Below, in pieces: positions 57,736 through 64,000 of a stretch of 64,000 nucleotides of DNA; the stretch's first letter is position 1; each line of letters starts with the position of its first letter. Position numbers and translations under genes: made by a program. Where the stretch lies: contig NC_077248.1 of the NCBI RefSeq assembly GCF_947179165.1, forward strand, positions 10,351,256 through 10,415,255, given 5' to 3'. Under the pieces are notes generated by a model. The model made no database searches. It was not told the DNA's origin and was given only the letters and a program-made list of their open reading frames with translations. Source of the stretch: Solanum dulcamara. Lineage: Eukaryota > Streptophyta > Magnoliopsida > Solanales > Solanaceae.

Positions 57736-58293
57736 AAATGATGAGTTCATGAATCTCATTTTGCTTGACAATTGACTCATGAAAGTAAGAAAATAAACAA
57801 GGATTTATCTTCAGAAAATATGTTTGAATGTAATGTGAACTGTTAATTGATGACATATATGAGTCGGTGCATGATGTATTAGCTAGCTAACTTTAGTTGG
57901 GCTAAGAAATTGAACTTCTCTAGAACTGATTCTAATTCATGTCTGTACAATAATCAAAGGTGAATTCATGATTTCAAAAACAATGATTGATTTTAACAAT
58001 TACATATTTGATGTCTATTCTTGTAAAGGTAAAGAGATATTAATCACAAATTTCATCAATAGTTTTTTATATTTGTTAGAAAATTTTATTTAGACATTCA
58101 AACTAAGACTTGTTTAAATTGAGTATCTAAATTCAAGATAAAAGACATTTTCAATTCAAGTTTTAAAAAAAAATTATGCGTGTTTTCAAATACTTATTAC
58201 GTAGATAAATTAACTATGTAATGAGTCAACTGTCAAGCAAAATGAGATTCATGAACCCATCATTTATCTACGTAATAAATATTTGAAAACACG
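57736..58293. repeat. Two intersecting inverted repeats
   Basis: Arm A (57736-57780, containing CATGAATCTCATTTTGCTTG) is inverted at 58221-58265 with 43 of 45 bases matching. Arm B (58179-58210, containing CGTGTTTTCAAATACTTATT) is inverted at 58262-58293. The right copy of A fills the loop of B and nearly abuts the right copy of B. No terminal motif or target duplication identifies a known element. Confidence 0.85.
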
Positions 58294-60725
58294 TGAAAGA
58301 ATAATTAAAATTTAAATAAAAATTATTGAATATAAATATTTTATCATGAATTGAGATACGAACTAAATAAATTTATAAACAAACTTGAAAAATTGTCAAT
58401 GTATTAAGAGCAAAAGAATTTAAGCACAAAGTAGTGAATTCTCGTAAATCCATAAATTACACGTAGTTATACCTCTGAATAAAACTACTCCAAAACTCTC
58501 ATTTATTTCACCCTCTCGTATTTTGAATTATTATTAGAAAAGGACAAGTGAGAAGGCAAAGTGAAGACAGACTGGATCAACCTATTTAAGGATTACCCAT
58601 TTATGGATTATATCACTACCACCTGTTTTTGTGACACTTTATAGTTGAAAAAGATGGTTACTATAATTATTTTATCTCATAATATTTAAATGTACATTTT
58701 AATTTCATCTCAATTAATATTTATGTCTTTTAACTTTGAATATATATAAATACATAGTTAAATTTATATAAAGTTGAACAAATAGACACATGTATCCTAT
58801 ATGACATCCTACGCGATTTTTTAAATTATAATTTGAAGTTAAAATTTTGTTTGAATGTATAATTTGGATCTTAAAAGTTATTAATTTACTATAATGGTAA
58901 CATGAAGGATTTCATAATTTATGAAAACTATCAAAACTTTTCTAACTCCTATACAATCTTAATTACCAAATGAGCAAATTATAGTTCATAAATAAAGTAG
59001 CGGAATATCCTAAGACATCATATTAATAAATCACATATCTCCATATTTTTTTAGCAATAAATATTTGTGATTACATGCTATTAGTCTATTACAAACTTTC
59101 AAATATACATAATTTTACAAAGATTTACTTGTCCAAAAATCAATAATAGTATTAACTAATTGTTCTTTACTATAATTCTCTCACATGATACAAACAATCT
59201 CTTACGTCGAGCATGAGTATTTTTGTAAAATTTAAATTATAGGTCTTTTATTACAAACTATAAGTTTATGAGTCAAATTTTATATTTTAAAAAACAACTG
59301 ACATCACAAACTCGAAATTGAAATCCTATGTTTTATTAGGATTTGGTTCAAATGTTATAAACAAATACTTAGTTTAAATTTAAACTTCAAATTGCATGGC
59401 CAAACGCGTACTAACATTTCCGTCTTTAGTATATTTTTCTTTTTGTTCTTTTGGACAATAAGCAAGTAAATAGTAAGAAGGAAAAATAAAGGAAATTCTA
59501 CATGGTATAATAGCTCTGTGTTGTGCATTTATTATTTCGCAATTATATTTTTAAGAAATTATATTTTATAACTATACTTTATTTTCTCTAGCATCTCTCC
59601 TCTTTCTTCATAATCATGCTCACCTTTCACCTCTATCTCCTTCTCTCGCTCCACTCCCCCTCCCCCCCCCCGGGTCTCCTCTCTTTTTCTATGTTTTTAT
59701 ATTTTCACCTCCATTTATATTTTTTTTTCTCTCTCTCTCTGAAGTATAATCAAATATGAGAAAAGACTCATAAATATCCATTTAAAAATGAGAAAAGACT
59801 CATAAATATTTTTTTTCCATTTTTTTGTCTAAAAATATTCTCAATTTGTTTTGTTTTTTTTATTTTTGGAACAAAAATACTTTTAACCTATTAAAAATGA
59901 CTTTAAAATACCCTCCTTTCACTTTTTAGACTAAATATATTCTTAACCTTTATTTTTGGTTCAAAATTTTTCACCTTCTACCTTTTAATCTATAAAATAC
60001 AATCAACCCCAAAATATGAATGGATAGATAAAATATGGGCTCATTTTCGTCTATCTTTTTCTTTTCACGAGATTATAATAAGAGAGTAAACAAAAGATCA
60101 TGAAATCACCAAAAATTCAAACTAGCGCTTTCCAAAGAACAGTTTTTATACATATATATTTACAATTAAGTAGATATATGATAATCACATACATTGAATT
60201 TCCACCCTTCAACGTGTGCCAATTGATGTTAGCAAAGAAACAAAAAAATTAAAAGCATCCAACAAAAGCACGGAACTTAATTAATTAGCACATGAAATTA
60301 AACATTCCCAAGTCCAACATACAAGTTTGAGAAAGATTAATTAATGAAATAAACTAATTAAGAACAAGTCAAAAAATGAACGCCCCGTTTAATTCCATTT
60401 CTATAAAATAAAATTAATATACGCTTATTATTGTTGCTAGACTCTCTCTACTTTCTACATGGAGAAATTTGACTTAGTCACTTTTTTATTCAAGAATTAT
60501 TTATGTATTTCTCAACATAAATTTTTCTAATTAGCCTAACATTCCAACAAGAAAATTAAGACATAAATTTGTGTTTCAAATTCTTAATATGAGGTATTGG
60601 ATGATTTTACTTGACTTACCACATTCTTTATTTACAACTTTCAATATTATTCTCTTCAAATAATTATATCATTAATTAATTGGAAGTATCAGTTAGAACA
60701 GATTGATGGCCAAGAGGACAAAATA
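58294..60725. other. Spacer, no gene recognised
   Basis: AT-rich. A pyrimidine-rich stretch with runs of C at 59636-59685 and duplicated AAATGAGAAAAGACTCATAAAT (about 59755-59815) are the only local patterns. ATTTAAACTTCAAATTGCATGGCC at 59377-59400 resembles a MITE end with a weak inverted partner near 58825-58845. Confidence 0.4.
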
Positions 60726-61126
60726 TACAACAACAACCCAGTGAAATCCCACAACATGGGGTCTGGGGAGGGTAGAATGTACGCAGACCTTACTCCTACC
60801 AAGGTAGGACGGCTGTTTCCTGGAGACCCTCGGCTCAGTAAAAGCATAAATGCATAAAAAAAATGTTAGATAAGAATAGGAAATTAAAAGCTTTATGAGA
60901 AAAACAACAAACAAATAACGAATAGATAACAAATAAATACAAATAAATAAATACAAATAACAAATAACTATTAAATAAATAATGATAGCGTCACAGGTTC
61001 AATAGAGTAATCAAAGAATAGAAAGTAATAAATAATAACATAAATAACAGAAATCAGAATTCACAGCGCAAGAGATCGTAATGCACTACTACGCCTATGA
61101 ATAAAGAAGAATAACGAGACTATGAA

Positions 61127-61468
61127 CTAGCATTCTACCCTAATGTGGGTCCTCCACACCCTCCTATCTAAGGTCATGTCCTCCGTAAGCTGTAACTGTG
61201 CCATGTCCTGTCTAATCACCTCTCCCCAATACTTTTTTGGCCTACCCCTACCTCTTCTGTAACCATCCATGGCCAGCCTCTCACACCTCCGCACTGGGGC
61301 ATCTGTGTCTCTCCTCTTCACATGTCCATACCATCTCAGTCGCATTTCCCGCATCTTGTCTTCCACCGAGGCCACTCCTACCTTGTCCCGAATAGCCTCA
61401 TTTCTAATCCTGTCGCTCCTGGTGTGCCCACACATCCATCTCAGCATTCTCATCTCAGCAACTTTCAT
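61127..61468 (-). pseudogene. RTE LINE ORF, C-terminal part after an in-frame stop
   Basis: 113 codons in the same frame as the upstream part ([39 protein letters not shown]). It is separated from it by the TAG at 61517-61519 and 16 sense codons. The methionine at 61468 is internal, not a start. Confidence 0.9.
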
Positions 61469-61516
61469 CTTTTGAATGTGAGAAGTCTTAATTGGCCAAC
61501 ACTCTGCCTCATACAG

Positions 61517-63472
61517 CTAAGCCGGTCTAACCACCACTTTGTAGAACTTGCCCTTAAGTTTTGGTGGCACATTCTTGTCACACAGCACTCCGGAAGCGAG
61601 CCTCCATTTCATCCACCCTATCCCAATACGATGTGTGACATCATCGTCAATCTCCCCGCTGCCTTGCATGATAGACCCAAGATACTTGCAACTACTTCTC
61701 TTTTGGATGGCCTGATCACCAAGCCTAACTTCAACGCCAACCTCCTGAGGTGTCTCACTGAACTTGCACTCTAAGTACTCTGTCTTTGTCCTACTCAACT
61801 TAAACCCTTTAGACTCCAAGGTATGTCTCCAATCCTCCAGCTTAGCGTTAACTCCGCGGCGAGTCTCATCGATCAGGACTATGTCATCCGCGAAAAGCAT
61901 ACACCATGGCACCGCATCTTGAATTTGTCGCGTCAATCCATCTATCACTAAGGCAAATAAAAAAGGACTAAGAGCTGATCCTTGATGCAACCCCATCACC
62001 ACTGGAAAGTGCTCTGAGTCCCCTCCTACTGTCCTTACCCTGGTTTTGGCTCCCTCGTACATGTCCTTGATCACCCTAATGTATGCCATAAGTACACCTT
62101 TAGCCTCCAAACATGTCCATAGTATTTCTCTTGGGACTTTATCATAAGCCTTTTCTAGGTCGATGAATACCATATGCAAGTCCCTCTTCCTCTCCCTATG
62201 CTGCTCCACCAGTCTCCTCATAAGATGGATGGCTTCTGTAGTTGAGCGTCCCGGCATAAATCCAAACTGGTTCTCTGAAATAGACACGTCTCTCCTCACC
62301 CTCATCTCTACCACTCTTTCCCACAGTTTCATAGTATGGCTTAGTAGCTTAATACCTTTATAGTTGTTGCAACTCTGGATATCCCCTTTGTTTTTGTATA
62401 GAGGGATCATTACGCTCGACCTCCATTCTTCGGGCATCGTTGCCGTTTTAAAGATGACATTAAATAACCTAGTCAACCACTCCAAACCTACCGAGCTCGT
62501 GCTCTTCCAAAATTCCCCAGGAATCTCGTCAGGTCCGGTTGCTCTTCCCCAGCGCATCCTACGAACGACACTCTTAACCTCCTCGACCTTAATACTCCTA
62601 CAATACCCAAAATCGCGATGCCTCCCTGTATGTTCTAAATCTCCCAACACAAAGTCTCTGTCCCCTTCCTCATTCAAGAGTTTATGGAAATAGGACTGCC
62701 ATCTCTGTTTAATGAGGGTCTCGTCTACCAATACTTTTCCATGCTCGTCCTTAATGCACTTCACTTGGTCCACATCGCGTGCCCTTCTCTCCCGCGCCCT
62801 GGCTAACCTGAACAATTTTCTATCCCCACCTTTCTCTTCTAGTTCAGCATAAAGGCGTTCAAAAGCTGTTGTTTTTGCCATCAAAACCGCCGACTTCGCC
62901 TCTTTTTTCGCTATTTTATAAAGTTCCATATTCGTCCACTTCTCCACCTCATCTGTGCTTTCTATCAACTTTGCGTACGCCATCTTTTTTGCTTCCACCT
63001 TTTCTTGTACTTCTTTGTTCCACCACCAGTCTCCTCGATGCCGACTACGACTACCAGTCGAGACTCCCAACACTTCCCTTGCCACAGTCCTAATACAACT
63101 AGCCGTCCTATCCCACATACTGGTCGCATCCCTATTACTATCCCAAGCCCCCATGACCTTCAACTTCTCTCCCATCTCCAGGGCATTTGCAATGGTCAAA
63201 CTCCTCCATCGAATCCTAGATCGATCATCCCCGACCCTCTTATTCCTCATCATCTTGATCCCTAAATCCATCACCAAAAGCTTATGTCGGGTTGTAAGGT
63301 TGTCTATCGGAATGACCTTACAGTCTTTGCACAGACCTCTATCGACCTTTCTCAGGAGTAAAAAGTCTATCTGAGTCTTAGCCACCGAACTATGGAATGT
63401 TACCAAGTGGTCTTCCTTCTTTGGGAAACTCGAATTGGCTATGACCAACCCAAAAGCTCTTGCGAATTCCAA
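61517..63472 (-). pseudogene. RTE LINE ORF: endonuclease remnant and reverse transcriptase
   Basis: 651 codons. Residues about 1-50 are the C-terminal piece of an APE-type endonuclease ([21 protein letters not shown]). A linker with [20 protein letters not shown] follows. Reverse transcriptase has [67 protein letters not shown] and the active site FADD near residue 525. The upstream endonuclease is deleted by 5' truncation and the frame ends at a TAG, so the copy is dead. Plus-strand frames of 109-150 aa opposite it are shadows. Confidence 0.93.
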
Positions 63473-63505
63473 AAGTGAAATGCCTCCTCCATATAATGCT
63501 CAATA

Positions 63506-64000
63506 ATAATTTTTTTTAAAAAAGTAATTTCAATGACATCAAATGCCGAAGGGCGATTAACTTACACCTTTTATCAAAAAAATAAATATAATTGTATATA
63601 TATAATTACGTAAAATATGACTTCAATACGTATACATTAAATCTTAAATATTTTTAGTGAAATTTTTTATTTTTCCACCAATCCTGATCATTGTTAGGGG
63701 CTTAGGATCGTCTGGGTTAAATCAGGATTATCCCAAGATAATTATAATCATGAAGTTATAATCAAGATTCAAGATAGAAAATTTCATATTTTGTATGTGA
63801 TAGATAATTTTATGATTTTCATGTAAATTTATTTTAGCTTAGCTAATATCCACAACTAAATACTGAACATATTTAATCCCAAATTTTATAATGGGATAAC
63901 CCCTAGTCCTGTATCCAAACGGACTATATATATATTTTTTTATTCTCCTCCCCTCCTCTAGAACTCTCTAGTAAAAAAGTTTATCCCTGGGCTACTCTTA
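63506..64000. other. AT-rich end of window with a possible MITE
   Basis: Sequence at about 63712-63750 (GGGTTAAATCAGGATTATCCC) has a weak inverted partner at about 63868-63930 (TTAATCCC...GGGATAACCCC..TATCCAAACGG). The pattern resembles a palindromic MITE, but ends are not resolved. No gene. Confidence 0.4.

Larger units (their letters stand above)
60726..63505 (-). mobile_element. RTE-type LINE, 5'-truncated
   Basis: It reads right to left: remainder of the endonuclease, reverse transcriptase, C-terminal domain, a 3' non-coding part of about 400 bp and the GTGGGGTCTGGGGAGGG tail ending in two TTG units (60726-60837). The 5' end is lost near 63500 inside the endonuclease. The coding frame carries one in-frame TAG. 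A clear target duplication was not found. The tail equals that of the SINE-like repeats in the window. Confidence 0.9.

Noticed and set aside
61322..61774. 150-aa plus-strand frame
   Set aside because: Antisense of the RTE LINE coding region; similar frames recur opposite the other LINE copy for the same reason.
62955..63374. 139-aa plus-strand frame
   Set aside because: Antisense of the LINE reverse transcriptase region.

Overview
The window is plant nuclear DNA, very probably from Solanaceae (Solanum-like). It is AT-rich and intron-containing, with an AUX1/LAX auxin carrier, a plant receptor-like kinase, Ty1/copia and Ty3/gypsy-type LTR elements, and the RTE-type LINE/SINE 3' tail (…GTGGGGTCTGGGGAGGG…, ending in TTG repeats) that is common in Solanaceae. 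It holds only three ordinary protein genes. Most of the rest that can be explained is transposon sequence, much of it nested.

Layout. 1-5148: Ty1/copia element on the minus strand with an uninterrupted 1306-codon gag-pol frame; its 3' LTR lies left of the window. It abuts a minus-strand gypsy-type LTR (5149-7549) that also carries a hAT-like MITE. 8.4-18.3 kb: MITEs and a three-layer nest (a foldback element hit by an RTE LINE, the LINE hit by a 2.55-kb solo LTR). 19.35-23.24 kb (+): complete seven-exon auxin influx carrier gene, 487 aa. 23.47-27.96 kb (-): decayed copia element lying tail-to-tail with the carrier gene. 28.7-30.4 kb: SINE/LINE tail and a hAT-like MITE. 31.8-33.06 kb (-): single-exon GT32/Gb3-synthase-like glycosyltransferase, 419 aa. 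34.47-35.44 kb: long AAT microsatellite and a strongly diverged ~24-bp tandem array. 36.1-45.72 kb: gypsy-type LTR fragment, hAT-like MITE, Stowaway-like MITE and a 4.7-kb non-autonomous CACTA element. 45.79-48.04 kb (+): 2.26-kb solo LTR. 49.43-52.57 kb (-): complete six-exon CRPK1-like receptor-like cytoplasmic kinase, 379 aa. 53.4-58.3 kb: MITEs, including a 1.66-kb hAT-like element that carries an exon-like GC-rich stretch and a nested second MITE, then intersecting inverted repeats. 60.7-63.5 kb (-): 5'-truncated RTE LINE.

The three genes do not form a pathway. The carrier would import auxin at the plasma membrane, the glycosyltransferase would act in the Golgi, and the kinase would signal at or near the plasma membrane. 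I saw no tRNA, rRNA, CRISPR or operon structure and nothing I would call a new biological system. The strongest unusual signals are the nested insertions with readable target-site duplications, the exon-like capture at 54.7-55.0 kb, and the diverged 24-bp array at 34.7-35.4 kb.
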